From Arthrobotrys musiformis (lineage: Eukaryota > Ascomycota > Orbiliomycetes > Orbiliales > Orbiliaceae): a DNA stretch of 64,000 nt. The stretch is from NCBI GenBank assembly GCA_036971715.1, contig JAVHJL010000006.1:806001-870000 (forward strand). The letters run 5' to 3'. The translations under genes were made by a program, and so were the position numbers. A model generated the notes under the pieces. That model was given only the letters and a program-made list of their open reading frames with translations, was not told the DNA's origin and made no database searches. This document shows positions 20,050 through 32,216 of this stretch, in pieces (the first letter of the stretch is position 1; every line of letters begins with the position of its first letter).

Positions 20050-21141
20050 TCACTCGTCGTCTAGGAAGTCGAGTTTCTGGTTAAGTTGTTTCTCCAAGTC
20101 TCGAATGCGAGCATCTTGTTGATCCAACATCTTTTTGTAGCTAGTGAGTTGGCTACGCAACAAGTCGTTTTCACACTCGGAGAGATGGTGATGATGCTCT
20201 TCGTAGAACTCCTTGACTTCAACCAATTGGGCTAAACAGACGTCAGCATATATTCTTCTGGTTCCTAGAACTGTGAAAGGATTTTCTCACCAATGGACTT
20301 GTCAAGGAAGGCGCCGAAGGTATTCAAAACGATGGCATTGGGTTTTGATTGTCCCAGCTTACGACTGAAGATCGTAAGCCCATCCTGAATACCAACCATG
20401 GCTGGGATCGAGGCCGTTAGCGCACGTGACATAAACCGCAGTTTATATATTAGATTACTCACAAGCACCATTCCTGATAACATCCGAGCGCCAGAGCTCA
20501 ATCTCACGATTATAAAGGATTTTGTCAGGTACGAAAGTGCGTTCCTCGGTCTCGTCAATATTGGTGAAATTCCACATTCGCTTGGATCTTTGGCGAGTTA
20601 CCTTGGGGCGTGGCCCTGGTGGCTGGGCTGGCTCGCCGATAGCGTCTTTACCAGTGAATTGCATGATGGGGATTGGAGCAGTGGGAATTCCAAAGTTGGA
20701 AAGTTGGGATGCAGTCGGGCCCCCAGAAATAACAGTGCCAGTTGCAGAATGAACTTTAGAATATCATTAGAAACAGTAAGACAGCGTAGATGACGATAGT
20801 GAGGCCTTACAGGTATCCACAGAGGACGACGGGGTTTGATGTTTGTTGACCAACTCTGGCGGCCAGAAAGACGCATCGTCTTCGGGACGACCAGTCAACG
20901 GTACAATGGGAGCCTTGGCTTCTTTCTCCCATTGCTTGACGGCGTCGAGATCGAGGAGGTGCAAGGATCTCTCGATTTTGACCGGGCCAGGGCGGAAGTA
21001 GGCCGGATGGGTATACCCCTGAGGAGACTCAGGCCCATCTGGACCAACATCGGTGAAGGTCGAGATCGAGGGAAGAGGCGACTTCTCTGGGGCGGCATTC
21101 TCGTCCGACTTAGTCGACGAGGAAAGTTTTTGAAGAACCAT
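20050..21141 (-). CDS. Unrecognised coiled-coil protein, 304 aa, four exons
   Basis: The exons on the minus strand are 21141-20811, 20753-20463, 20401-20291 and 20231-20050, with phases that match at all three junctions (GTAAGG, GTGAGT and GTGAGA donors). The N-terminal third is polar and Pro/Ser-rich. A conserved-looking middle contains DDASFWPPELVNKHQTP, and KRMWNFTNIDETEERTFVPD followed by ILYNREIELWRSDVIRNG. The C-terminal 55 residues (from VEVKEFYEEHHHHLSE to RIRDLEKQLNQKLDFLDDE) form a heptad coiled coil. There is no signal peptide or membrane span. I do not recognise the family. It lies 855 bp downstream of the Argonaute gene on the same strand, and a functional link is only a possibility. 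Confidence 0.75.
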
Positions 21142-21996
21142 TTTGACGTTCGGATCAGGTGGTGATTTGTAATATGGATTGATGACGTTGGAAGGATTGA
21201 TGGTGATGCCGATGTTGATGCAACGTAATGGGAAGCTGATGCGGAGTTGGGAGCTGGAGAGAGAAGATGGTTGACGTCTTCAATAACGCTGAGAGCAAGC
21301 GTCTTTGGCACCGCTCAGGTGAATACAACACAGCGGCCCACCAAGAGCCTGTGGTATTTTGACAAATTTCAGAAACAGTCGCCTTCCAGAATCGAGGCTA
21401 GTCGCCATGGCCATATAACACCACTGCAGAGCCTAGATGGTGCACAGCTCTATAAGGATTTCTCAAACTTAGGCGTGCTAGTCTCCTCAAATAGGACCTC
21501 CCATATAAAGTTCCTTACGAGACTGGGGCCACTCCGCGACATAGATCTATAGAGTAGGGCTACCACTCTCCCAGGCCTCCGAGGATAATTTTAACGTGTG
21601 TGTTTCAATTAAGTGGTTGTATGGATCATAGATCGACTTCGGGGACTCCATATGTCTACTTTTCTATAACTATAGGGCAGATCTAGATCATACTCATGTG
21701 ATCAAAGTATACCGCAAACGAAACCTCAAACTCGAATTTCGGTAAGAAATACATCGTCAAAATCGGAAGCGAGAAAGATATAATAAGACATAGGAAATGA
21801 AAATGCAGTGGAACGAACTTGCTACCAATCTTGTATGTATGCTTTTGGTGTGTGTGTAAGGTAAGCAAGGGAGGGCGCTGGGAAATACAGGTTCGAGGAC
21901 AATCAAACATATGGAGAGCTTCAAAAATTCAGATAAAAGAGAAATACAATTTCTTTTTTGTTGGAAACAAATGTGAAATACATCAAGACCATCAGG
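21142..21996. other. Intergenic between Argonaute and the coiled-coil gene
   Basis: This holds the Argonaute 3' UTR and the promoter of the downstream gene. I see no further gene and no repeat. Confidence 0.4.
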
Positions 21997-24900
21997 TTAA
22001 ATGTACCACATGCTTCCTCGAAGATCTTTATGGATACCGTCGCGGAAATACTCCCTCGCCTTCTTTTCACTCTGTGCCGGGGTAAAGTTTCGAGAGCCAG
22101 GCTCAGAACCGGTCAACAATGGATGGATATAGAATCTACCCCTATCGCAGGCCAAGTCTGCGTAGTAGGCAGGAGGGACGATAGAGACACCCTTAGTGGC
22201 TCTACCGAAGAGGTAGCAGAGATTGTGGGTCTATAAAAGTAGTTAGAAGATAAACAAACTAAACTTTGAGGAGAAGGGGGGCAACTTACCAAATTCTGCA
22301 ACTTATCAGCGGTAAACCCAATATCGTCGCGGATAACGTAGTAATGGGCGGGGCGGACGGTACCCTGCAAACCGGAGTGGGCTTGGAGGTAGAAGTCGAA
22401 GTCATAAACGGCAGTGACGGAGCGGTCAACGACGGTTCCGGGTTTGCAATTGTACTTCTTATCCGCGGCATTTTCTTCGGCGGGGTAGAAGCGAGTGTGA
22501 TGGCGTTTCCCGACAATGACGACGGTCAGCTTTGGTTTCTTCCCGGGCTTATAGGCTTCAAAGGCCTTCAGGATCTCGGGCACTTCGTTGGCCAACACTT
22601 GGTCGTACTGGCCCTCGCTAACACCGTCTCTGTAGAAGAGAACCTTTTCGGGAACAGCACCTTTATTATGACGGGCGTACTCCTCCAAACGTTCTACAAC
22701 CATATCTTTCAATCCTTCAATCATTTCCTTCTTGGAAGTTTGAAGACGGATTGAGGCGGGGAATTGACCAAAGGTTTTGTCACAAGATGCGACAACAGCT
22801 GCAAGAGATGGTGTACCCTTGGCGGAACCAGGCGAGGGATGAGTGACGTCAGCTCCCAAAAGCATCGCAGGAGGCTTGTTAGGTTCGACAAGAGGATCAA
22901 GCTGTTTATCTGCCAGCATATGGTTACGGCCACCAGCTTTCAAGTTGATCTTCATAGCCACATTGGCAAAGTATTGAGCGGCTTTCCCAGGCTCTCGAAG
23001 CTGTCCCCTTTTGTTGGCTTTGTCCATCGTGACGACAACGGTAGCAACACCGGCCACGATATCACCACCACGCTTGATGTACTCGTAAAGACGCTGGTCC
23101 TTGCTGGGGATGAAACAGAACACAATCTGGGGTTTCTGCTGCATTGAAGCCGCTTTGACGAATGTATCCTGAATATATTGAAGATTTTTGCTCGGATCAT
23201 CATTGAACCGAATGTTTGGAGGAGTGGCAGGGACCTTGATGCCAGTCAACCTGCATTGCTCCGTCAAGCAGTCCAGAGCCAGCTTGACATTGTCCGCGGT
23301 AGCATCTCGTCCACCGAGAATACCCAAAGCACCCCAGATCTTAATCTCTCCAGCTCTAGCGAACTTAGATTGGGCAAGATTCCAAGAGGCATTGAAAGGG
23401 TTCAACGGCTTGCCAGAGTACTGGATTTGGGGTGCGGGGAGGATGCGAGCTGGAACGATGACCATATGCGGGTCGAGTTTGATACCAAATCCGGCCTAGC
23501 AGAATTGTGCACATGTTAGTAAGGCACAGACGCCGGAATATTTAAAGATATGCATTCTTCGGCTTCATCACTCACCAGTGTTGGATTACTAGTATCAGCG
23601 GTGTGACCGAGAGCCTTCAACCCAGCCGTAGTAATGACATTAGCGTTTTTGGTTGGCGGATTGCAGGCGAAGGTTATCAATGAGCTAGTATTATTGCCGT
23701 CGAGGGTTCCCTTGAAGGGCTGTCCAGGAGTCACGGTACAAAGCTCGGCGGGCAGCCAGTTGGGACGCTCCTTGTTCCCAACATTAACCACCGGGAGAAG
23801 TGGGAATCCCAACTTCTTCTTATATTCTGTCAACCATCACCAGCACTGTTAGTAAGTATTCACGAAATGCATGGGCACGACCCCATCAGTATTGCTTCCG
23901 GGTATGAATGGTATACTTACTCTTCGCGAAATAGTCCTTCACGCTGATCAGACCACCACCAAACTCCTCGCAGTGGAACTTTTCCTCGTCGGAGTTCTTC
24001 GGTCCAACACTCTCAACGCTCTTCTTCCTAACACCCTGAAGATGGTGAAGGGAGACTTTGACGCCTTTCAAAAAGCGGTTGAGCATTTCGATTTGTCCAG
24101 CGTGTAGTTTCCTGTTTTCAGGACGTTCACTCCACATTGAAGCGAACATGAGTTCGTGGAGAGGACGGTCCTGGTAGAAAGCACCGGTTCGGACATTGAT
24201 ATTGCAGAGGATACGGTCGAAACCAGGCCGAACCGAGGAGTAGAACCCCTGAATGGCATCCAATCCGCCGCCGATGGGGAATTTGATACCTTGGGGTGGG
24301 AGGACGAAGTAACTGTTGTTTCCAAACTGGACATGGTTTTGGCTTGGGAACATGGATAGGATGATATTGAGGCATTGGACCAATGGAGGTGAGTACTTGA
24401 CGTTCAGGGCCTTGTGCTTGTGGTCCGATTCTCCTCTGACGTAAGACCAGAGATCACCGATATCTAACGTTTTGTTTTTGCTAGGCTTGATATCAACGGT
24501 GTACTCCTTGCTCTTCTCGCTGGGACCCTTTTCGTCTTCAAAGTAGAGCTTGATCTTGACGCCGCCTTCTGGGATGGTACTGGCGGGGAGCTCCTTTGGG
24601 GTAAAGAGGGTCTTGGAAAAGTCGGTAGCAACCGTGTGCTTAGCGAGGTGAGTCTGGATGAACAATTGAATAACGCGCTTCAAAATCGCCTTCTTCTTTT
24701 GCTCGTCTGGGGTCACCTTGATATCGTACACATGCACGATGAGGTTCTTTGCGCCGCCAGGGGGTTTAATATCGATGGGGAAGAAATTGGCACGAACGAG
24801 GACTTTGTCTCCAGTAGTGCCAAATCCTGGGCGAGGGGGGTATGCGGGCTCGATATCACCGGCGACATCTGGAGGTGGCTTAACGGAAAGTCCCTTGAAG

Positions 24901-25226
24901 CTCGCAATGAGGGAATCTTCGTGGGTGACGATATTGCGGTCAACGGCGGTCGGTCCTCCAGAAGGTCTGAACAAGTGGAAATCTTCCCCGGATGGACCTC
25001 CTGGGCCACCCCCTCTTCCACGAGGGGCAAAGCCTCCTCGCCCTCCTCCTCTATCTCCACCGCCGCCTCCTCGAGGGAACCCACTGAAACCTGCCCCACC
25101 ACCCCCACCTCCACCACCTCTACCGGAGTAGCCCCCTCTTCCACCTCCTTGACCACCACCACCACCACGGTCTCCGCCTCCACGCCCGCCACGACCACGG
25201 CCACCACGTCCGCCACGGTCTGCCAT
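21997..25226 (-). CDS. Argonaute protein with complete slicer tetrad, 998 aa
   Basis: The exons on the minus strand are 25226-23921, 23826-23576, 23495-22290 and 22230-21997; the phase is consistent throughout. Residues 1-80 are an RGG/Gly-rich low-complexity arm. The N domain follows (about 135-260), then linker 1 (GGGLDAIQGFYSSVRP, about 319-334) and PAZ (about 370-500, ending in LPVVNVG and LPAELC). MID comes next (about 560-660), then PIWI (about 670-960). The catalytic residues by family alignment are D735 (LLGADVTHP), the glutamate finger E776 (KKEMIEGL), D809 (FYRDGVSEGQ) and H903 (RPAHYYV), so the protein should be able to cleave RNA guided by small RNAs. The usual fungal relatives are Neurospora QDE-2 and SMS-2; I cannot assign the paralogue. 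The C-terminus (RGSMWYI) is the expected hydrophobic end of the family. A ZNFX1-type helicase gene lies about 7 kb upstream on the same strand. Confidence 0.95.
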
Positions 25227-27082
25227 TTTATATCAGAGGTGTGTGATTAAAACCACGAAATTTAATCCGAAAGGATTCTTAAAAGTTAGGCTCGCAAGCA
25301 ATTAGAATTGCTGCTCAAAGTACTCATACAACAAATAGCCCGCCGTCGCCTGAGTAAGGCTCACCGAACAACAAGAGGATCGAAAGGGGTGGAAAATATG
25401 AAGATACGTATGCTATCCAATGTACCGACCGGAAAAAAATTATACAGTCGCCAGATTTTCAGGGTAAAGCTAAGTATTTATATTCCAATGCGCTAGCAAA
25501 ACAGGAAAGGGACCAAGAAGAGGGAAACGGCCGACCCACAGAGGAGCGAGGCTCTGTGGTTTTAGTGCCTGAAATGTTGCCTGAACTTTCCCAGCTGCAG
25601 CAGAAGTGGCCTGCCGGTGCCAAGCAAGCTAGTGGGGTGGTTGCGTTGTTACTACCAGTGTTGGATTCAACTTTTTTGGCTCCGGAATTGACGGCTGAGG
25701 AAAGAAGTTATGTCGACAGAAGTGGCGATACCAAGTGGTAGATTACGTGTGAGCTAATGCTGGTTTAAGGGAATTGAACCACCTTTTGAGAGTGGTCTTT
25801 TTTCACATTGGCGTCGAAAAAAACGGCCTGGGGAAATTCCTGTTTTGTGGTGCAGATATCACGGGTTTGTCTTCGACAGCTCTCAGGCCTGTTTCACAAA
25901 ATCGAAGATGGTGTGCTGAAACGATCTTTACGGGAACTCGTCTACTATGAGCAAGCCGAACAAACGAGCTCCAGGCACAAGTCAAGTTTGCTATACATAT
26001 TATCGCGATATCGTTTCTAGAGTTTTCCTCATACAACAAAGGGGAAATGATATGTCTAGACCTCAGATCTGTCTCAAGAGATTAGGTTCGTTGAAAGTTG
26101 CCTGTGGGTAACCAGACCCTTGGCCTGGATTGTCCCAAGTTCGGCAATTGTTTGCAACGATAACTGGTGTTACCTCCGCGAATTGCTTGTCCGACGGATC
26201 GACGACGGCGCGAAGAACGCATGTAGGAGGGGCGGCATGGCCTTATTCCAGCCAGTCACGCGATGTTGGTTGTGGGCCCTGTCGCACCGTATCATCGATG
26301 CCATTGGCTTCGCTCGAAAATGCTCTCAAACAGTTGTTGATAGGGCAGCAATAAAACGAACCCGTGCAATCTAACCGACAACTCGACCACTCAAGGGAAA
26401 AGAAGCGATGAGTACCTGGGCGGGCTGGGGATAGGCACAAATAATTTGTATAAACTATTATGCTCTTGAGGAAAACGGAAGAAAGAAAAAGAAATCAAGA
26501 GGCTGAAAATTCAACGGCAGTCCGACATCGATTGTAGACGTCGACGTCAGCTAAGGGCAGCAATATGTATGCATGTAGTTGACGGGTTCATATCCGGACG
26601 GGGATAAAGTGAGTCATTTGGTCAATGCGGTAGGTAGCACAAGGATAAAACGACAAGGTCGTGGGTTCGAACGGGTTTGCAGGATAAAGAGCGGATTCGG
26701 TTCCAGAAGTTACGATAGCAAACATGGATCGGAAGCCTGCATCAACAGGAGCAAATAATCAAAGCATCCGACTCAGAGAAATGATAGTAATCGGACGCTA
26801 AACAATGCCTTGAAATGATGGCCTCTTCGAAGGAGCTCTTCCTAGAAATGCGTGCTACATCGTATGCAGCGCTGGGGTAGCAGCATATATCGTAGTCTGG
26901 CCATGGGAGTCACGGCCAATATACCAGCATATATACAAAATAAAACAAAACAAATGCGGTTGATCCTTCAATTGTTACACGATCGTGGAGGAGCGTGTCC
27001 ATGTGCATACATCTTAAATTCAATGTCAATCCTCCAGGCGGACGCTAGCGCGCTGATACGAAAACCCCGTGAGCTCATGGCA
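25227..27082. other. Argonaute upstream region, no gene seen
   Basis: This is a 1.9-kb stretch. A sequence near 26660-26690 contains GTGGGTTCGAAC, like a tRNA B box, but no matching acceptor or D arms can be folded around it. No coding region is supported. Confidence 0.4.
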
Positions 27083-28872
27083 TCAATGCCCAAAGGCAGA
27101 CCATTGCACCGTGCAGCCATGAACGAAAGTATCGCACCAAGTGCTCACCTTCAAGGTAAACCCGGCTAAGTCCACGGATTCCACTTCGGTGATCAAGCGG
27201 AGGTTTTTATCGTGCTCCACATCCGCCCCGCAAAGGCTCACCGTTACCATCGGATTTGATGTATACTTGTTAGAAAATATGATTCGCCGGTAAAGTCCCT
27301 TGATACTGCCGAGTTCGAACCTGGCAACCCCAGATTCAAAAAATGCCCCCCGTGGTAGCTGGGGCGGGGTTTCTGATACTTTTAACAGTTGTAAGTTCAA
27401 CCTCTTGACTTCCTCTTTTAGCCCTGCGATTTGATCCTCCAAAGTCGGTTTCGATAAGGTCAACCTCTTGACTTCCTCCTGTAGTTCTGCGACTTGATCC
27501 TCCAAAGTCGGTTTCGATTTGGCGGTATATATAGGGAGATGGACCACAGGAGTAAGGGCTGCGACTGCGCCCGCCTTGATAACTCTCAATAAGTCCTTCG
27601 CGTATGATGCTGCCACAACCGAAGAGTATGGCTTCCAGACCTCATTTTTATGGTCGTCGGAATAATCGCAGATTCCCCGAACGACAATACATGGGAAATC
27701 GTCATTTAGTCCGGCCGATTCCGTTTCAAAACAAGATACCCCCCATATATCTCGTAATTTATCACGACCTTCAGCATCCCGCATTTCTTCATGCCAAGAA
27801 GCGATAGATTTGTAGTGAACCTGAGGTTTGTTCGAGTCCCTTTGAAGCCGCCTCTCAACTAGCTGAGCATCGCACCGTTCGCAGTCTTCCCCGCAAGCAT
27901 ACGCATGCTTGTGCCCTGCCTTAAAGAGCCTGTCCTGGTCTTGTCCGGGGTACTGGCAGTCATTGGCATGGGATCTTCCCACGACCCTAGTTATCGCGGT
28001 AGCCCTTTGGATATATCGACTCATTTCTCCCTTTCCGGAGTTATGATCATATTTGAGGAGCCGAACCGCCCTCAACAACAAGTCGGGAGGACTTTTGAGG
28101 GTTGATTCAATACTAAGCTCGCCGTTGGCCTTGCATTTATTTAGGTCATACTGAAGAACACCGCCTATGAACTATTAGAGACTTCCTTTGGGGGCAATAG
28201 AAAAAGATGAGGCATATGTCTATTGTGCAGCCATGCTAGTGGAACTCGTCTGAGAATAGATAAACTTACCATGAACACCGCAAGGGTCATGGCCAACCAC
28301 AATATCACCCAACCGAATGTCCTTACTCGGGTCTTCAAGGTTAGGCGACATTGGAGCGCCGCCACCAACCCCCACCAGCAATGCAAATCGAACACCTCGA
28401 AAAGTTTCGGCCATATTTTTCAAAACTTTGGCTACATTGTCTGTACCATAGGTTTCTCCGTCTGGGAAAGCAATCACGACGTTGTGCATCCCCATCCGGC
28501 CGAGAAGATAGTTACTTCTATACTTCTCCCCCATAGGGATTAACTCATGTTCCTCATCGAATAGCAATCTCGCCGCCTCGAGTCCTGAGTTTAGAACGGT
28601 AACCCACGCGACGGTATAAGCATCATCGCTTAGTCTCCTAACAATCGTTAGTTAGTAATTTGAGTGTTTCCTGTAAGAGGAACTGGATATTTTATCTCAT
28701 GCCCTGACTGCGACATTTGCGTTGCGCCAGTTGCAGAGGTTCCCGAGTTCAAAGGGATGCTGTCATACTTCGGCGCCCGGTTGACGTTCCTGTCCGCCAT
28801 GCTACTTTGACGCGCCTTCTCAGCTGCAGATACCTCACCCCCCTTGGCGCCGAGGTCACCCCAGAAGGACAT
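27083..28872 (-). CDS. Purine-nucleoside-phosphorylase-like / coiled coil / H-type lectin fusion, 517 aa
   Basis: The exons on the minus strand are 28872-28769, 28637-28270 and 28164-27083; introns of 131 and 105 bases join in phase. Residues about 38-355 form a PNP/UDP-phosphorylase-superfamily domain of the fungal type: SDDAYTVAWVTVLNSGLEAA, ALLVGVGGG, DIRLGDIVVG, HGGVLQYD, GICDYSDDHKN and AASYAKDLLRVI are all characteristic. A Cys/His-containing insert (HAYACGEDCERCD) is also usual in this group. Residues 373-428 hold a duplicated 21-residue heptad segment (SKPTLEDQ repeats) that should form a coiled coil. Residues 429-517 match an H-type lectin domain (IIFSNKYTSNPMVTVSL, WCDTFVHGCTVQWSAFG), as in discoidin and snail agglutinin. 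In fungal NLRs the phosphorylase-like domain is an N-terminal effector followed by NACHT/NB-ARC and repeats; here oligomerisation and sugar recognition seem to replace those (inference). No signal peptide is present. Confidence 0.85.
27392..27517 (-). repeat. 63-bp tandem duplication inside the coiled coil
   Basis: Two adjacent 63-bp units encode 21 residues each (three heptads), both beginning SKPTLEDQ. They differ at a few bases, giving Val/Ile, Glu/Gly, Gln/Lys and Thr/Asn changes. The length keeps both the frame and the heptad register. Confidence 0.85.
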
Positions 28873-29816
28873 TTCCCCAATAAATTAGTATTGAAGCGGA
28901 GTATATATCAATAAGGGTCTAGGATCAGGTAGTATTTCCATTTTGAAAGGCGGAGATCCGAGGTGCTTGCAGATTCCTATATATATACCGCCGACGTGGC
29001 CGAATGTTCTTTCCATGCATATCGTGCCTGAATTCGAGGCAATGTAGCCTTCATGTCTTACTGCGGCACAGTTTTGGAGTTGATGCAAAGACGCATGCGA
29101 CGCAGCATTGGCCCTCGCGTGCAACTCGTCACTTCCATTCTCCCCCAGATTTCGAATATTTCTCTTTCAATATTAATTCGAAGAAGGGGGTCTTTGTCTC
29201 GTACCCAGCACACCCGGGGGAGCCTAGTGAATGTTATTAAATATATCAAGTTCAAGCTTGTACTGCAATTCGAGTTAATTCGGATCGAGAGGCAAAAGAG
29301 ATATTAAGATCAATCACCAATTGCCTTGCCAGTCATCTCAGATGTAGAATATGTGCATTGCCGCCATAGTGCTAGTGTGCTCGATCGACTCGAAATCGGA
29401 ATGTTCCGCGAGTACTCCCGCCTAAAGTGTTATGAAGCAGTATATAGCTAAATACACGAACAAGACTAACTTTGTCCGCATCTAGAGTCCGCCTCCCAGA
29501 GATATAGACCTCGTTAAATCCTCACAAACGCCATGAGCGCTGCACTGCAATATAGGTATACAAGACCTTAGCAATTAACAATATAACGTCGCTTGCTGAG
29601 TCGTGGGCGGTCGTGGAATACCCGCCGAACAATTATACCTTCCTTTTCAAACCTAGCATTATTCAATGGTGAATCAACCCAAAAAATCAAAATCCCGGTT
29701 CCAGCCATTCGGTTATGGGGATATAAGCTTCCTTGGTCCGCCGTGATGTCTCCTCGAAAAGGATCGATAACAGATCGATCTAGTCGTATTTCTACTACCA
29801 GTAGTACTCTCCCATC
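28873..29816. other. Divergent promoter region
   Basis: This lies between the minus-strand phosphorylase-lectin gene and the plus-strand carboxypeptidase gene. It is AT-rich with TATATA near 28978-28985. No coding region is supported. Confidence 0.4.
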
Positions 29817-31664
29817 ATGAAGGCATCGGCCGTGATCGCAAGTTTAATCGCCTCACCGGCGCTCTGCTACCTCCGTATACCCCATCGCGGCCAAACCGCA
29901 GCTTCGTTCCGTCGAAACGACTTCCCATCGATCCAACCCTCCGCTGGATATCCCCTGCAAAAGCCATTGGTTTTCGATTACACGGCGGCGCAACCAGACC
30001 GGAAACCGCTCAACTCCGACCCATTCCCCATCGACGACCCGAGTGGTATCAGAATCCACCCGGCCGACGAAAGGCTTTGTAAATCTGGCTCGCGACAGTT
30101 GACGGGTCATGTCAATGTGACACAACACAAGAGTCTTTTCTTTTGTATGTCCTGTTGCATTTTTTGCTGTCTCAACACAAAGGAAGTTCGAAATCTGATT
30201 TCGTCGTTATTAGGGTTCCACGAATCGAGGCGAGATCCTAAGAATGATCCGTTGATTATTTGGCTCAATGGCGGTCCCGGTGCATCATCGCTTATGGGCG
30301 GTTTCACGGAGTTGGGTCCGTGTATGATCGATGATGAAGGGAAAGATACGGTTTATAACAAACACGGGTGGAGTAACTTCGCCAACATCATATTCGTGGA
30401 GTAAGCTCATTCAAAAGCTATCAATACATTACACATAGTGTAGGAAAGCTGACAAAGATGATATTCAAATCCTATTAGCCAGCCAGCCGGCGTTGGGTTC
30501 TCAACTGTAACCAATAGCTCCTACCTCCCGTATACAGCTCAAGTCGCCGCAACGGACTTCTCGGTCTTTATCAGACGATTGTTCAAACATGTCATCCCGG
30601 AGTTTGCCTCACACAAAGTTCATTTCATGGGCGAGTCCTTTGGCGGAGTATACTTCCCCAGCATCCTTTCCAAAATATTAGACCAACAGCAATCCTTGAG
30701 GGAATTAGGGCTGCCCGATCCGTTTCCCAAAGTCGAATCTGTGGTTCTAGCGGATGCGTTGGTGGATTGGGCGACCAATATGATCGGTGCATATAGAACA
30801 TCTTGTGTTCAGCGACCGGATGAAACCGGTGTTAAAGGGCAAATATTGAATGCAACCGCTTGCGAGGATCTTAGTGCAGCCATTCCGGATTGTGAGAAAC
30901 TAGGGAGCGAGTGTAGGCTATCGATGGATGGACCTACTTGTCAAGCTGCGGCGACAGTTTGTGACGAAATGGGAGAGTCATTCTGGGATCTTGCCAGAGC
31001 AGGGGAGAGGGACCCTTACGATAGTATTAGCCTTCCCCGGCCCCGGCCCTAAAATTACTTGTGCTAATGTCAGCGTAGTGCGAGGAGACTGCCCCGACAA
31101 ACAACTTTGCCTCGGCTTCTTCGAAGAGCGGATGATTAAATACTTCAACCAACCACACGTCCTATCTCTCTTAGGCCTGCCGAACACTACAGTGTACGAG
31201 GGTATTAACGACGAAGTAAACCGTCGGTGGACGGAATGGGCCTACGACTCCGTCCTCCCCGTCCTAAATAAGATGACACAAATTCTCGAAGAATCCGACG
31301 TTAGGGTTTTAGTGTACAATGGAAACTCAGATTGGATTATGTATGCACCGCGCAAAATTCTCTCTACCGAATTCAATTTCCGCTGACTTCACTTTGTAGA
31401 AATACGGCTGGGGCCCTGGGATGGATGGATATCGTACGTTGGAAAGGAAACGGCGAATTCCGAGCCGCCGATTTACAGCCCTGGGAGTACACCGACGACG
31501 ATGGGAAAAGGCGCAGGGGAGGAACGACGAAACAGGCAAAGAATGGGAAATTAACCTTTGCTAGCATTGATAAAGCAGGGCATATGGCCCCCTACGATCA
31601 ACCTGTAGCTCTGGAGACTTTGGTTCAGTCGTGGGTTGAAAAGACGTTTGGTCCTTCGAAATAG
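29817..31664 (+). CDS. Secreted serine carboxypeptidase, S10 family, 528 aa
   Basis: The exons are 29817-30144, 30214-30400, 30479-31023, 31079-31340 and 31400-31664; every junction keeps the phase and restores a family motif. A signal peptide (MKASAVIASLIASPALC) begins the protein. Family landmarks are LIIWLNGGPGASS, then DQPAGVGFS across intron 2, GESFGG with Ser225, DPYDMRGDC across intron 3, NGNSDW with Asp438, and DKAGHMAPYDQP with His502. It should remove C-terminal residues from peptides at acid pH, secreted or vacuolar. The length is normal for the family. Intron 1 (69 bases) has no in-frame stop and a length divisible by three, so unspliced RNA would still be open. It sits alone on the plus strand inside the minus-strand RNA-silencing block, and nothing suggests a direct functional tie. 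Confidence 0.93.
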
Positions 31665-32216
31665 TATCGAAGGATGGTAAGAAGCGGTGTATATCCCTAC
31701 TTATATAGATACTTAGTAGTACATATAAAATAAATGCGACATACTCGTAGTAACTGATCTCTTAGCTTCCCACAGGTAGGAGCTAATTAATAGTTAGTGC
31801 AACAACTACCGGAAACCCGATTACACCATTATTTTACCTCCGCAAATCCGATATATTTGTTTAAACCCCTTGGCCACATATGATCAAAACACACGAAACG
31901 ACCCGGGAGCATAGGAATATACACACCAACTATTACGTCTCCATCCACCTTTTACTCTGAGCTTTAAGAACATATAATAGTATTTTATTTATGGGATAAG
32001 CCCCTAGAGAAGTATATACATTGTCTCGGTCGGTGCTGAGATGAAAGGAGGAGGAGGGGGATAAAAGGGACGCAGGTATGAATAATGTGAGGAGTTTTGA
32101 GGAAGAGTAGAAACATTAACCTTGAGCGTACCCCCGTGATGGAAAAAAGAGAAAAAAATTTAAGAAAAGGAAAATTTATAAACCCCACCCTCTTCGATAT
32201 TAACGCCGAAAGCCAT
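31665..32216. other. Convergent 3' region
   Basis: The 3' ends of the carboxypeptidase gene and the helicase gene meet here. An unsupported frame (32371-31985, minus) overlaps the helicase's last exon in another phase. Confidence 0.4.

Noticed and set aside
24636..25250. 204-codon plus-strand frame opposite the Argonaute N-terminus
   Set aside because: It is the antisense of the RGG-coding repeat; low-complexity GC-rich DNA opens several false frames here.
26600..26710. tRNA-like B box (GTGGGTTCGAAC)
   Set aside because: The TTCGAAC loop has no complementary 5-bp T stem, and no acceptor, D or anticodon arms fold around it.
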